A stretch of DNA of 64,000 nucleotides. Origin: Phytoamicus setariae. GTDB taxonomy: Bacteria; Pseudomonadota; Alphaproteobacteria; Rhizobiales; Rhizobiaceae. This document shows positions 45,454 through 57,300 of this stretch, one piece after another; within the stretch, counting starts at the first letter, position 1, and every line of letters begins with the position of its first letter. The notes beneath the pieces are model-generated. The model saw nothing but the letters and a program-made list of their open reading frames with translations. It had not been told where the DNA came from and did no database searches. Position numbers and translations under genes: made by a program. The stretch is from contig NZ_JAEQNC010000001.1 of the NCBI RefSeq assembly GCF_016722925.1, positions 310,001 through 374,000 of the forward strand, in the 5' to 3' direction.

Positions 45454-45507
45454 CGCATTTCTCCTCTCGTGGGGTTCTTGAAGATTCAAATCGCTTGTCA
45501 CGCAGTG

Positions 45508-45670
45508 CCCCTCATCCGGCTGCCGCCACCTTCCCCCCGTTAAACGGGGAGAAGGGCGATGTGGCACTTGTTTCGACCCCATCTTGCCTTGTCCGACGCT
45601 TTGTCGGCGCGGCAGATGGGGATGGATTCCCTCTCCCCGTCCTTATGGGGAGAGGGCTAGGGTGAGGGGC
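45508..45670. repeat. Rhizobial interspersed palindromic repeat (RIME/REP-like)
   Basis: About 160 bases between the 77-residue gene and aceA, opening CCCCTCATCCGGCTGCCGCC and closing AGAGGGCTAGGGTGAGGGGC. Inside are two hairpins, CCCCGTTAAACGGGG and CTCTCCCCGTCC...GGGGAGAG. From memory this is the common intergenic mosaic repeat of Rhizobiales chromosomes. It is noncoding and also places hairpins downstream of the leftward aceA gene. Confidence 0.8.
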
Positions 45671-45678
45671 CGTCAGCC

Positions 45679-46968
<1,290 letters not shown>

Positions 46969-47205
46969 AGGAAGTCTCCTTCAGTCTTGTGTCACATGAT
47001 TGACCGTCTTTGAGTGGCCAATCCGTTTGCCTTTGATGTGACTGAATTTACATTGCGCTGCGAGAAAAGCCATAGAAATGCAGAGATATCAGGTTCTAAA
47101 GGGGTTATGATGTCTTGATTTTGACGAGGCCAGCTTGTAAAAGTGTAAATATTGTAAAAGCCACATCGCGGCTTTTCCTGAGACCTCGTGTAAAGGGCTT
47201 GACTG
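46969..47205. promoter_or_regulatory. Divergent control region between aceA and its likely regulator
   Basis: A 237-base AT-rich region holding both promoters. Two direct repeats TTGTAAAAG (47135-47143 and 47152-47160) are 17 bases apart, with TGTAAAT between them, and an inverse TTTACA lies at 47047-47052. These are candidate operators for the adjacent regulator. Confidence 0.5.
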
Positions 47206-48627
47206 ATGGTGGAAGCGAAGATCTTTGCGGGCCCGCGGGTCCGGCGCATTCGCAATGGTCTCGGCATCACCCAGACGGCCATGGCCGAAGGGCTGGGGAT
47301 TTCGCCCTCCTATCTCAACCTGATCGAGCGGAATCAGCGGCCGATTACGGTGCAGCTGATCCTCAAGCTCGCGGCGGTGTACAAGGTCGATGTGGAGGCT
47401 TTGCAGGGCGAGTCTGGCAGTGCTGCCGGTGAATTGCGGGAAGTGTTTTCCGATCCGCTGTTGGCTGGGGAGATTCCGGCCGGGGAGGAGTTGGTCGATG
47501 TATCGGAGGCTGCTCCGAACGTCGTGCAGGGAATGGTCAAGCTTTACCGTGCCTACAAGGAGCAGGCGGCGCGGCTGAGCGATCTGGCGGGTTTTATGGC
47601 CCAGGCCGGTCACGAGACGGCAATGTCGACCGCCAAGCTGCCGATGGACGAGGTACGCGAAAAGCTGGCGGCCCGGACCAACTATTTTGCGGCGATCGAT
47701 GAAGCTGCCGAGCAGTTTCACGCCCGGCTCGACGCCGGAGAGGATCTCGCGACAGCCATCCGCAGTTGGCTTAAAACCGAACACGGTGTCGTCGTCCGAA
47801 CCCTGCCGATCCATGCGATGCCGAACCTCAGGCGGCGCTATGACAGGCATTCGATGCGGCTCTTCCTGTCCGAGCGGCTTTATCCGCATGATCAGTTGCG
47901 GGAGATCGCGCAGGAAGCCTGCCAGATCGCCTTGCGCGATGAGATCGCAACCACGCTGGACGGTCTCGATCTTTCGTCCGCCGAAGCGCGACGCATCTGT
48001 CGGTTCGAGCTTGCGCGTTATGCGGCTCTGGCATTGATGATGCCCTATGGCGCATTTCTGGCAGCCGCGCAGAGGGCGCGCTACGATGTCGGCGTGCTGT
48101 GCGCGCGGTTCCGGGTGTCCTTCGAGCAGGCGGCCAACCGACTTTGTACCTTGCAGCGACCGGGAGCGGCGACCATTCCGTTTTTCTTCCTGGAAATCGA
48201 CATTGCGGGAAACCGCATCCGTCGGGCAGGGGCGCTGGGCTATCCCCAGGCCCGTTTCGGTGGCGCCTGTCCCAAGCTTGGCATACATGCGGCGTTTTCC
48301 GCGCCGGGCCAGATCCTGGCGGAATGTGCGGAGATGCCTGATGGTACGCAGTACCTGCTCGTTTCGCGTACGCTGGAGGGGCCGATTGCCGGCTTCGAGG
48401 AGCGCGTGCGGCGGACTGCATTGTTGCTGGGTTGCGACGCCGCACATGCCGAGCAGGTGGTTTATGGCGATGGCGTGATGCGGGAGACCGGTCGTCGGCT
48501 TGCGATCGGAACGGCGTGTCGACTCTGTGAGCGGCCTGGCTGCCTGGCGCGCGCGGAGCCTCCGGTGACGCGCCCGCTAGGGCTCGACGAAATGGTGGCG
48601 GGGCTCAGCGTCTTTGACTTTCAATAG
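47206..48627 (+). CDS. XRE-family regulator of the short-chain fatty acid (ScfR/RamB) type
   Basis: A 473-residue transcription factor. The N-terminal helix-turn-helix (about 10-65) shows LGITQTAMAEGLGISPSYLN and LIERNQRPITVQLILKLAAV. The central part resembles the ImmA/IrrE-type domain, but the metalloprotease HExxH motif is replaced by EIAQEACQIALRDE, so it is probably inactive and used as a sensor. The C-terminal domain ends with CRLCERPGCLARAEPP, a CxxC-x4-C pattern typical of this group. RamB and related proteins repress or activate glyoxylate genes in response to acyl-CoA status; divergence from aceA fits that. Confidence 0.86.
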   Translation: MVEAKIFAGPRVRRIRNGLGITQTAMAEGLGISPSYLNLIERNQRPITVQLILKLAAVYKVDVEALQGESGSAAGELREVFSDPLLAGEIPAGEELVDVSEAAPNVVQGMVKLYRAYKEQAARLSDLAGFMAQAGHETAMSTAKLPMDEVREKLAARTNYFAAIDEAAEQFHARLDAGEDLATAIRSWLKTEHGVVVRTLPIHAMPNLRRRYDRHSMRLFLSERLYPHDQLREIAQEACQIALRDEIATTLDGLDLSSAEARRICRFELARYAALALMMPYGAFLAAAQRARYDVGVLCARFRVSFEQAANRLCTLQRPGAATIPFFFLEIDIAGNRIRRAGALGYPQARFGGACPKLGIHAAFSAPGQILAECAEMPDGTQYLLVSRTLEGPIAGFEERVRRTALLLGCDAAHAEQVVYGDGVMRETGRRLAIGTACRLCERPGCLARAEPPVTRPLGLDEMVAGLSVFDFQ

Positions 48628-48758
48628 GAATGTATTCTGAAAAGAATCTGTATTTTTTAGTTGTGGCTCGCCGAAATCCTTTCTAATCTCTTTACAGAGT
48701 GTGGATCTCCGGACGTCAGAAGAATAACCGAGAGCCGGGACAAACGGGAGAGAGATGT

Positions 48759-49856
48759 ATGAAAAAACAGCTATTTGGCTTGGCTGTCATGATGACGGCT
48801 GCTCTGGTTTACAGCGCGCCGGCAAATGCGGAGGACAAGGTTGTCAACGTCTACAACTGGTCCGACTATATCGATAGTTCCATACTTGAAGACTTTACCA
48901 AGGAAACCGGCATCAAGGTCGTCTACGACGTTTTCGACTCCAATGAAATTCTGGAAACAAAGCTTCTTGCCGGCGGATCGGGCTACGACGTCGTCGTGCC
49001 GACCGCGCCGTTTCTGGCCCGCCAGATTCAGGCCGGCGTGTTCATGAAGCTCGACAAGTCGAAATTGCCCAACATAACGAATATGTGGCCGGAAGTGTCG
49101 GAGCGCCTTGCGAAATACGACCCGGGCAACGAATACGCCGTCAACTACATGTGGGGCACCACCGGCATCGGCTACAACGTCCAGAAGGTCAAGGCAGCGC
49201 TCGGCGATGTGCCTGTCGACAGCTTTGATATCATCTTCAAGCCGGAGAATGCCGCCAAGCTCAAGGATTGCGGCATCAACATCCTCGACGCGTCGGATGA
49301 AACCTTCGCCATCGCCATGAACTATCTGGGCATAGACGGTGACAGCAAGAAGACCGCCGATCTCGAGGCGGGCGGCGACGCTTACATGAAGATCCGCCCC
49401 TATGTGCGCACGTTCAATTCGTCGGCCTATATCGATGAACTGGCCAATGGCGACACATGCATCACCATCGGCTGGTCGGGCGACGTCCTGCAGGCCAAGA
49501 ACCGGGCCGAGGAAGCCAAGAATGGTGTGGAGATCAACTATGTCATCCCCAAGGAAGGCACCTACATGTGGTTCGACAACCTGGCGATCCCGGCGGATGC
49601 CAAGCATATTGATGAAGCGCATGCCTTCATCAACTACCTGATGAAGCCGGAAGTGATCGCCAAGGCATCGAACTATGTTCAGTATGCCAACGGCAATCTC
49701 GCCTCGCAGAAATTCATCGACGAATCCGTGTACAAGAACCCGGCTGTCTTCCCGGATGCGACGACAATGAAGAAACTCTTCACCATCTCGCCCTATGGCC
49801 CGAAAGAGCAGCGCGTGCTCAACCGCTTGTGGACGCAGATTAAAACCGGCAGCTGA
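48759..49856 (+). CDS. potF: Putrescine/spermidine-binding periplasmic protein PotF
   Basis: Substrate-binding protein of a polyamine ABC transporter. The start at 48759, after GGGAGAGAG, gives 365 residues with a signal peptide (MKKQLFGLAVMMTAALVYSA, cleaved after about ANA). Mature motifs include VNVYNWSDYIDSSILEDFTK, the usual start of PotD/PotF mature domains, WGTTGIGYNVQKVKAALGDV and SAYIDELANGDTCITIGWSG. It is the first gene of potFGHI; a hairpin follows it. Confidence 0.93.
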   Translation: MKKQLFGLAVMMTAALVYSAPANAEDKVVNVYNWSDYIDSSILEDFTKETGIKVVYDVFDSNEILETKLLAGGSGYDVVVPTAPFLARQIQAGVFMKLDKSKLPNITNMWPEVSERLAKYDPGNEYAVNYMWGTTGIGYNVQKVKAALGDVPVDSFDIIFKPENAAKLKDCGINILDASDETFAIAMNYLGIDGDSKKTADLEAGGDAYMKIRPYVRTFNSSAYIDELANGDTCITIGWSGDVLQAKNRAEEAKNGVEINYVIPKEGTYMWFDNLAIPADAKHIDEAHAFINYLMKPEVIAKASNYVQYANGNLASQKFIDESVYKNPAVFPDATTMKKLFTISPYGPKEQRVLNRLWTQIKTGS

Positions 49857-49875
49857 TGCCGGTAGCCGAAGTCGA

Positions 49876-49905
49876 AGGGGCGGTATTACCGCCCTTTCTT
49901 TTTAC
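49876..49905 (+). terminator. Intraoperonic hairpin between potF and potG
   Basis: GGGCGGT (49878-49884) pairs with ACCGCCC (49888-49894), followed by TTTCTTTTT. It looks like a terminator within the operon, and could let potF be made in excess over the membrane subunits. Confidence 0.7.
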
Positions 49906-50009
49906 CCTGGCCGGTCCTTGCGAAAACGATACAGGCTCCGGCAGGCGTTTGAAGAACGCCCAAATCGACAACAAGTCATCCAATCATTATAAAAAGGTGG
50001 CATAGGGGA

Positions 50010-51167
50010 ATGGCAAAAACTCTCGGGGCCGTGAGGCGGAAATTTACTCCCTGGACGGACCCGGCGGCGGTTCCGTTCATCCGGTTCGAAAACATCACCA
50101 AGCGGTTCGGTGATTTCGTCGCGGTCAAGAATCTCACCCTCGACATCTATGAACGGGAGTTCTTTTCCCTGCTCGGCCCGTCAGGCTGCGGCAAGACCAC
50201 GCTGATGCGCATGCTGGCTGGCTTCGAGGAGCCGACCGAGGGCCGCATCCTGCTGCAGGGCAAGGACATTTCCGGTGTGCCGCCCTACAAGCGGCCGACC
50301 AACATGATGTTCCAGAGCTATGCGCTGTTTCCACATATGACGGTCGCCAAGAACATTGCCTTCGGCCTGGAGCAGGACAAGATTCCGAAGGGAGAGATCG
50401 ACGCCCGCGTCGAGGAAATGCTCAAGCTAGTGAAGCTGGGTGAATTTGCCAAACGCAAGCCGAGTCAATTGTCCGGCGGCCAGCGTCAGCGTGTGGCATT
50501 GGCACGCTCGCTCGCCAAGCGCCCGAAGGTGCTGCTGCTCGACGAACCTCTTGGCGCACTTGACCGGAAGCTGCGCGAGGAAACCCAGTTCGAGTTGATG
50601 GATATTCAGGACAAGCTCGGCCTGACCTTCCTGATCGTCACCCATGACCAGGAAGAAGCGATGACCGTATCCGATCGCATCGCCGTTATGGACAAGGGCA
50701 TCATCGTTCAGGTCGCGACGCCGGCAGAGATCTACGAGGCACCCAATTCGCGTTATGTCGCCGACTTTATCGGCGACATCAACATCTTCGAAGGCCAGGT
50801 CATCGCCAATGCCGGCGGTACGGGCCGATCGGGTCTCGTCACGCTCGATTGCGATGGTCTGAAGGTCGCGGTCGAGCAGGAATGCGCCGCGGTCTCGGGC
50901 AATGCCGTGGCCTTTGCCATTCGTCCGGAAAAGGTCCGGCTCTCGCTTGAGGCGCCAGCTGACCAGAGCATCAACTGCGCCAGCGGCGAAGTGCTGGATA
51001 TCGGCTATCTCGGCGATTTCTCGCTGTTTCTGGTCAAGCTGCCGGACGGCCGCATTCTCCGGGCCGCTCAGGCCAATGTCTCGCGCCTTGTCGACCGGCC
51101 GATTACCTTCGGGGACAAGGTGTGGCTCACCTGGCCGGCGGAAGCCGGTCTCGTGCTGACGCGATAG
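50010..51167 (+). CDS. potG: Polyamine ABC transporter ATPase PotG
   Basis: ATP-binding subunit, 385 residues. Walker A GPSGCGKTT is at about 56-64, the ABC signature LSGGQRQRVALARSLAKRPK at about 154-173, and Walker B with LLLDEPLGALD after it. A C-terminal TOBE-type domain (about 290-385) is present. It follows potF after 153 bases and precedes potH by 11 bases. Confidence 0.95.
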   Translation: MAKTLGAVRRKFTPWTDPAAVPFIRFENITKRFGDFVAVKNLTLDIYEREFFSLLGPSGCGKTTLMRMLAGFEEPTEGRILLQGKDISGVPPYKRPTNMMFQSYALFPHMTVAKNIAFGLEQDKIPKGEIDARVEEMLKLVKLGEFAKRKPSQLSGGQRQRVALARSLAKRPKVLLLDEPLGALDRKLREETQFELMDIQDKLGLTFLIVTHDQEEAMTVSDRIAVMDKGIIVQVATPAEIYEAPNSRYVADFIGDINIFEGQVIANAGGTGRSGLVTLDCDGLKVAVEQECAAVSGNAVAFAIRPEKVRLSLEAPADQSINCASGEVLDIGYLGDFSLFLVKLPDGRILRAAQANVSRLVDRPITFGDKVWLTWPAEAGLVLTR

Positions 51168-51178
51168 AGGAGGGATCG

Positions 51179-52081
51179 ATGGCTGACATTGCACTCGCCA
51201 AGAAGAATCCCGCCCGGTGGCTGGTGGTCATCGTTCCTTATCTCTGGCTGGCTGTTTTCTTCCTGGCGCCGTTCTTCATCATCTTGAAGATTTCGGTGTC
51301 GGACACGGCCATTGCGATGCCGCCCTATACACCTGTCTTCCATGGCTTTTCGGCGCTCGGGGACTTTTTCTCGAAGCTCGACTTCGAAAACTATACGTTT
51401 CTCACGGAAGATCCGCTCTATTTCGACGCCTATCTGAATTCGCTGCGCATCGCACTGATTTCTACAGTCCTCCTTCTGCTGATCGGTTATCCCGTGGCGC
51501 TTGCCATGGCGCGAGCCCCCGAAAAGCTGCGCCCGACGCTGCTGATGCTGGTGATTTTGCCGTTCTGGACGTCATTCCTGATCCGCGTCTATGCCTGGAT
51601 TGGCATACTCAAGCCCGAGGGGCTGCTGACATTGTTGCTGCAGACGATCGGCTTTTATAGCCCGGACGATCAGGTCAACATCTTTCGGACCGATACCGCC
51701 GTCTTCATCGGCATGGTCTATTCCTACCTGCCGTTCATGATCCTGCCGTTGTATGCGGCGCTTGAAAAAATGGACGGCACGCTTCTGGAGGCCGCAAGCG
51801 ACCTCGGGTGCCCGCCTTGGAAGGCCTTCTGGAAGATTACCTTCCCGCTGTCGCTTCCGGGTGTGATCGCCGGGTCGATGATCTGCTTCATTCCGATCAC
51901 CGGCGAATTCGTCATCCCGGATCTGCTGGGCGGAGCCGATACGCTGATGATCGGCAAGACGCTCTGGACCGAGTTCTTCGGCAACCGGGACTGGCCGCTG
52001 GCTTCAGCGGTGGCGGTGGTTCTGTTGCTCGTGCTTGTCGTGCCGATCGCGATCTTCCAGAACCAGCAGCAGAAGGCGTGA
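51179..52081 (+). CDS. potH: Polyamine ABC transporter permease PotH
   Basis: Inner-membrane permease, 300 residues from the ATG at 51179, which has GAGGAGGG just before it; the frame upstream overlaps potG and is not permease-like. It has about six membrane helices and the EAA-type loop EAASDLGCPPWKAFWKITFP that contacts the ATPase. Confidence 0.94.
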   Translation: MADIALAKKNPARWLVVIVPYLWLAVFFLAPFFIILKISVSDTAIAMPPYTPVFHGFSALGDFFSKLDFENYTFLTEDPLYFDAYLNSLRIALISTVLLLLIGYPVALAMARAPEKLRPTLLMLVILPFWTSFLIRVYAWIGILKPEGLLTLLLQTIGFYSPDDQVNIFRTDTAVFIGMVYSYLPFMILPLYAALEKMDGTLLEAASDLGCPPWKAFWKITFPLSLPGVIAGSMICFIPITGEFVIPDLLGGADTLMIGKTLWTEFFGNRDWPLASAVAVVLLLVLVVPIAIFQNQQQKA

Positions 52082-52091
52082 GGGAAAGACC

Positions 52092-52907
52092 ATGAAATCA
52101 TCGCGCTTCGATCCGATCGCCCTCAGTCTCGGCTTTGCCTTTCTGTATATTCCGATCCTCATCCTGATCATTTACTCCTTCAACGATTCCAAGCTGGTGA
52201 CCGTCTGGGGCGGTTTTTCCACGCGTTGGTACATCCAGATGTGGCACAATGAGGCGCTGATGGATGCCGCCTGGGTGACAATCCGCGTCGGCATTCTGAG
52301 TGCAACGGTCGCCACCATCCTCGGCACGCTTGCGGCGCTGGCCATGACACGCTTTGTGCGCTTTCCCGGTCGGATGCTGTTTTCCGGCATGATCTATGCG
52401 CCGCTGGTCATGCCCGAGGTCATCACCGGTCTGTCGATGCTGCTGTTGTTCGTTGCTGTCGGTATCGACCGCGGGTTCTGGACGGTGACCATTGCGCACA
52501 CGACTTTCACCATGTGTTACGTGGCGATCGTCGTGCAGTCCCGGCTGATCACTTTCGACCGCAGCCTGGAAGAGGCGGCGCTCGATCTCGGTTGCCCGCC
52601 GGTGAAAACCTTCTTCAGGATAACGCTGCCACTGATCCTCCCGGCCGTAATCGCCGGCTGGATGCTGGCCTTCACCCTGTCGCTCGACGATCTCGTGATC
52701 GCCAACTTCAACACCGGCCCGGGGGCGACGACCCTTCCGATCAAGATCTACAGCCAGGTACGGCTGGGTGTGACACCGGAAATCAACGCGGCTTGTACCT
52801 TGCTGATCGGGTTCGTTGCGATCGGCGTGATTATCGCCTCGATTTCGACCAAACGCGCTGAAGTCCAGCGCCAGCGTGACGAGCGGGCGGCGTTGGTTCA
52901 GGGGTGA
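52092..52907 (+). CDS. potI: Polyamine ABC transporter permease PotI
   Basis: Second permease, 271 residues from the ATG at 52092 (AGGGAAAGA upstream). It has six membrane helices and the loop EEAALDLGCPPVKTFFRITL. It ends the potFGHI operon, and a hairpin terminator follows. Confidence 0.94.
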   Translation: MKSSRFDPIALSLGFAFLYIPILILIIYSFNDSKLVTVWGGFSTRWYIQMWHNEALMDAAWVTIRVGILSATVATILGTLAALAMTRFVRFPGRMLFSGMIYAPLVMPEVITGLSMLLLFVAVGIDRGFWTVTIAHTTFTMCYVAIVVQSRLITFDRSLEEAALDLGCPPVKTFFRITLPLILPAVIAGWMLAFTLSLDDLVIANFNTGPGATTLPIKIYSQVRLGVTPEINAACTLLIGFVAIGVIIASISTKRAEVQRQRDERAALVQG

Positions 52908-52930
52908 TGACCGACGTGAGCCTGCGCTGC

Positions 52931-52966
52931 AGATGTCCCCGATACGGTATCTGGGACATCTTTGCC
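52931..52966 (+). terminator. Terminator of the pot operon
   Basis: AGATGTCCC (52931-52939) pairs with GGGACATCT (52953-52961). The inner bases GATA and TATC extend the stem after a mismatch. TTGCC follows. Confidence 0.7.
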
Positions 52967-53196
52967 ACGATCTGGCCGCGATAATCCTGCATCTGCTCCA
53001 GCATTCGGCGCTGCGGGCGCTGATCCCTTCCGGCTGATCCAAGTGTGGGCCAAAATGCCGGGACACTTTGTTGGCTGGCCGTGCACCGGCTTGAGCTGCT
53101 GACCCGCCGCCTCTACTTTCCCCGTATTCCAGCAAGATCCAATTGTGTCATCGCGCCCTGAACAGCGTGGGGCTGTTTTTGACATGGAGATAGGCA

Positions 53197-53835
53197 ATGT
53201 CCGAACTGGACTATGGATTCCAACGCGTGCACGAAAAATGCAAAGATCTGATCATGCTGACCGGCTGTTCCGGGGGCGGCAAGTCCACCCTGCTTTCGGA
53301 ATTGGATAGGCGCGGATATCACGTGTTCGAGGAACCTGGCCGCCAGATCGTCAAGGAGCAAGATCTGATTGATGGGCCGGCCTTGCCATGGCCCAATCCC
53401 GAGGGCTTTGCCGAGCTTTGCCTGTCGCGGTCGATGCATAATCTGGCGCTTGCCCTGAAGCTTGGGGGCCAGGTGTTTTTCGACCGAGGGATCGTTGATG
53501 CGCTTGCTTCCTTCGAGCATTTGGGATTGCCGGTGCCCGAACACTTTTCAAGGGCGGCCGAAAGGCTGCGCTATTGCAAGACAGTTTTCGTCCTGCCGCC
53601 CTGGCCGGAAATCTTCACTGGTGATGCCGAGCGTCGTCACTCTGCTGATGAAGCCGTGGATACCTACCACGATCTTGTCAGCACATATGAGCGGTTGGGC
53701 TATGAGCTGGTCGCGGTTCCGAAAGTCGATGCCGCAGCCCGCGCCGACTTTGTGCTCGATCATCTGGCAAAAGAAAGTACCGCCCGAGTTGGTGTTGCGG
53801 TGCAGCGAAACATTGACTACAAAATTCCGGACTGA
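53197..53835 (+). CDS. P-loop ATPase/kinase-like protein of unknown function (AAA_28 type)
   Basis: A 212-residue soluble protein with a Walker A motif GCSGGGKST at about 23-31, a kinase-like arrangement ([20 protein letters not shown] with the DRG motif, and [20 protein letters not shown] near the end), and no membrane helix. Such AAA_28 proteins resemble small nucleotide or metabolite kinases. GGAGATAGG lies before the start. It sits between pot and acetoacetyl-CoA synthetase; neither context suggests a substrate. Confidence 0.72.
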   Translation: MSELDYGFQRVHEKCKDLIMLTGCSGGGKSTLLSELDRRGYHVFEEPGRQIVKEQDLIDGPALPWPNPEGFAELCLSRSMHNLALALKLGGQVFFDRGIVDALASFEHLGLPVPEHFSRAAERLRYCKTVFVLPPWPEIFTGDAERRHSADEAVDTYHDLVSTYERLGYELVAVPKVDAAARADFVLDHLAKESTARVGVAVQRNIDYKIPD

Positions 53836-53851
53836 GCATGGGAGAATGCGC

Positions 53852-55804
<1,953 letters not shown>

Positions 55805-55810
55805 ACGACA

Positions 55811-55828
55811 GGACGCGTTCGCGCGTCC
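55811..55828. terminator. TTCG-capped hairpin between convergent genes
   Basis: GGACGCG (55811-55817), TTCG loop, CGCGTCC (55822-55828), a stable hairpin between acetoacetyl-CoA synthetase and the leftward MFS gene. No long T-run follows on either strand. Confidence 0.45.
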
Positions 55829-55838
55829 CGTGGTCTTA

Positions 55839-57125
55839 TCACGCGCCTTGTTTGTTGTGCTGGCTACCGCCATTTGCAAAGGCGGTGGAGCGGGTGCTTG
55901 GATGGCGGAAAATCTGCAGGCCGTACAGCAGGGCGCCGAAAACCAGTGAACCGGATGCAATCGCCAGCGATGTGGCAAAGCCGGTCGCGTGGCTGCTGCT
56001 GTGGGCGAGAATGGTGGCGACCAGCGGCGGCCCGGCGATCTGGCCGATGCCGTAGGCCGCCGTCATCAGCGCCATGAAGCTTGTGGCATGCGCAGGCATC
56101 AGGCGCCGCACCTCCTGCATGGCAAACAGCGTAATCGCGGTAAACGGCAGGCCGACCAGCAGGCTGCCGAGGATGAAGCCGCCGATGTTGGGCAGGAAGA
56201 GACTGGCAACCACGCCGGTGGCTTGTACCAGATAGCAGACAATCAGCATCAGTCGGCGATCGATATGCAGGGCAACCCGCTGGGTCAGCAGCGCGCCCGC
56301 CATCACGGCCAGACCGAAAATCGGCCAGAACAGCTCGATCCACATCGATCCCGGCAGCGCTTCGCGGGCAATGACCGGCAGGAAGGTCGCAGTGATGATG
56401 TAGCCGAAGCCTGCCAACCCATAGGCCAGCGTGAGGAGCATGTGCTCGGATCCAAATCGGGGCTTTGCGGCGCGCACGCTTGCCGGATCAGACACGGTTT
56501 TCAGGGCGACTTTCGGTCCGCCATGGAATATCCGCCAGACAAGTATGGTCAGGACAGCGGCAAGCACGCCAAAACCGATCCAGCCCATTGTCGAGGAGCC
56601 GCCGGCAAGGGAAATGCCGTAGGAAGAAAGGCCGGAAAGCGCGATGCCCACGCCGGGACCGGTGAAGATAACACCCCCCAGCCGGGATGCGCCAAGTTCT
56701 TCGAGCCGTCCCAGGCACCAGCCGGCTGTATAGACAAAGCCACCCGCCGAGATCACACCGGACAGAAAGCGCAGGGCCGGCCAAGCGTAGGGCAGGTCGA
56801 ATGCCATGCCGAGCGTCAGAGCCGTGGTGGCGATCAATGCGCCACGCACCATCACCGAATTGATGATCGGCCTGTGGGTGAAGAGGCGCACGATTGCCGG
56901 CAGCACCATGCAGAGCAGCGCGCCGGCCAGATAGCCGACATAATTGGCGGTTGCCAGCAGGCTGCCGCCGTTGATGTCGAGCAGCCCGTCGTGCAGCATC
57001 ATCGGAAGAAGTGGGGTGAACGCGAAACGGCCGATGCCCATGGCGACGGACAGCGAAACAGCGCCTGCGATCGCCACCGCGATGGGTGAATCCGAGAGTG
57101 ATTTGGACGTGTGTAGTGCCGACAT
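55839..57125 (-). CDS. YbfB/YjiJ family MFS transporter
   Basis: A 428-residue membrane transporter with about 12 hydrophobic segments, starting MSALHTSKSLSDSPIAVAIA (a start nine codons upstream, at 57152, is possible). It carries the family opening LSVAMGIGRFAFTPLLPMML followed by a NYVGYLAGALLC segment, typical of YbfB/YjiJ proteins. The substrate is unknown. It is divergent from a LysR gene, which may regulate it; a symmetric element lies between them at 57204. Confidence 0.88.
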   Translation of the reverse strand: MSALHTSKSLSDSPIAVAIAGAVSLSVAMGIGRFAFTPLLPMMLHDGLLDINGGSLLATANYVGYLAGALLCMVLPAIVRLFTHRPIINSVMVRGALIATTALTLGMAFDLPYAWPALRFLSGVISAGGFVYTAGWCLGRLEELGASRLGGVIFTGPGVGIALSGLSSYGISLAGGSSTMGWIGFGVLAAVLTILVWRIFHGGPKVALKTVSDPASVRAAKPRFGSEHMLLTLAYGLAGFGYIITATFLPVIAREALPGSMWIELFWPIFGLAVMAGALLTQRVALHIDRRLMLIVCYLVQATGVVASLFLPNIGGFILGSLLVGLPFTAITLFAMQEVRRLMPAHATSFMALMTAAYGIGQIAGPPLVATILAHSSSHATGFATSLAIASGSLVFGALLYGLQIFRHPSTRSTAFANGGSQHNKQGA

Positions 57126-57203
57126 GCAAACAGTATCCCGATTGGTGGACACAGCTTGCGTTGAATCGCATTATCAATCAAATTGCATTTTTGGATGAGT
57201 AGT

Positions 57204-57218
57204 ATCACCGTAGGTGAT
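57204..57218. promoter_or_regulatory. Palindrome in the divergent LysR/MFS region
   Basis: ATCACC-GTA-GGTGAT (57204-57218), a perfect 6+3+6 palindrome in the 175-base divergent region, fits the T-N11-A form of LysR operators. It overlaps the most upstream possible start codons of the LysR gene, which argues for a downstream start. Confidence 0.55.
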
Positions 57219-57300
57219 GAAAGATGCCGAAGATGCCCGCCCTGACCGAATGAACAGGTTCGGCAACGTGACAATTGTAAACAACACTGATCTTCTTCTG

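Noticed and set aside
52898-53197. 99-codon minus-strand frame after potI
   Set aside because: Low-complexity, no ribosome site, and it crosses the pot terminator hairpin.
53462-53851. N-terminal extension of acetoacetyl-CoA synthetase by 130 residues
   Set aside because: It overlaps the P-loop gene out of frame, lacks family similarity, and a good ribosome site exists at 53840.
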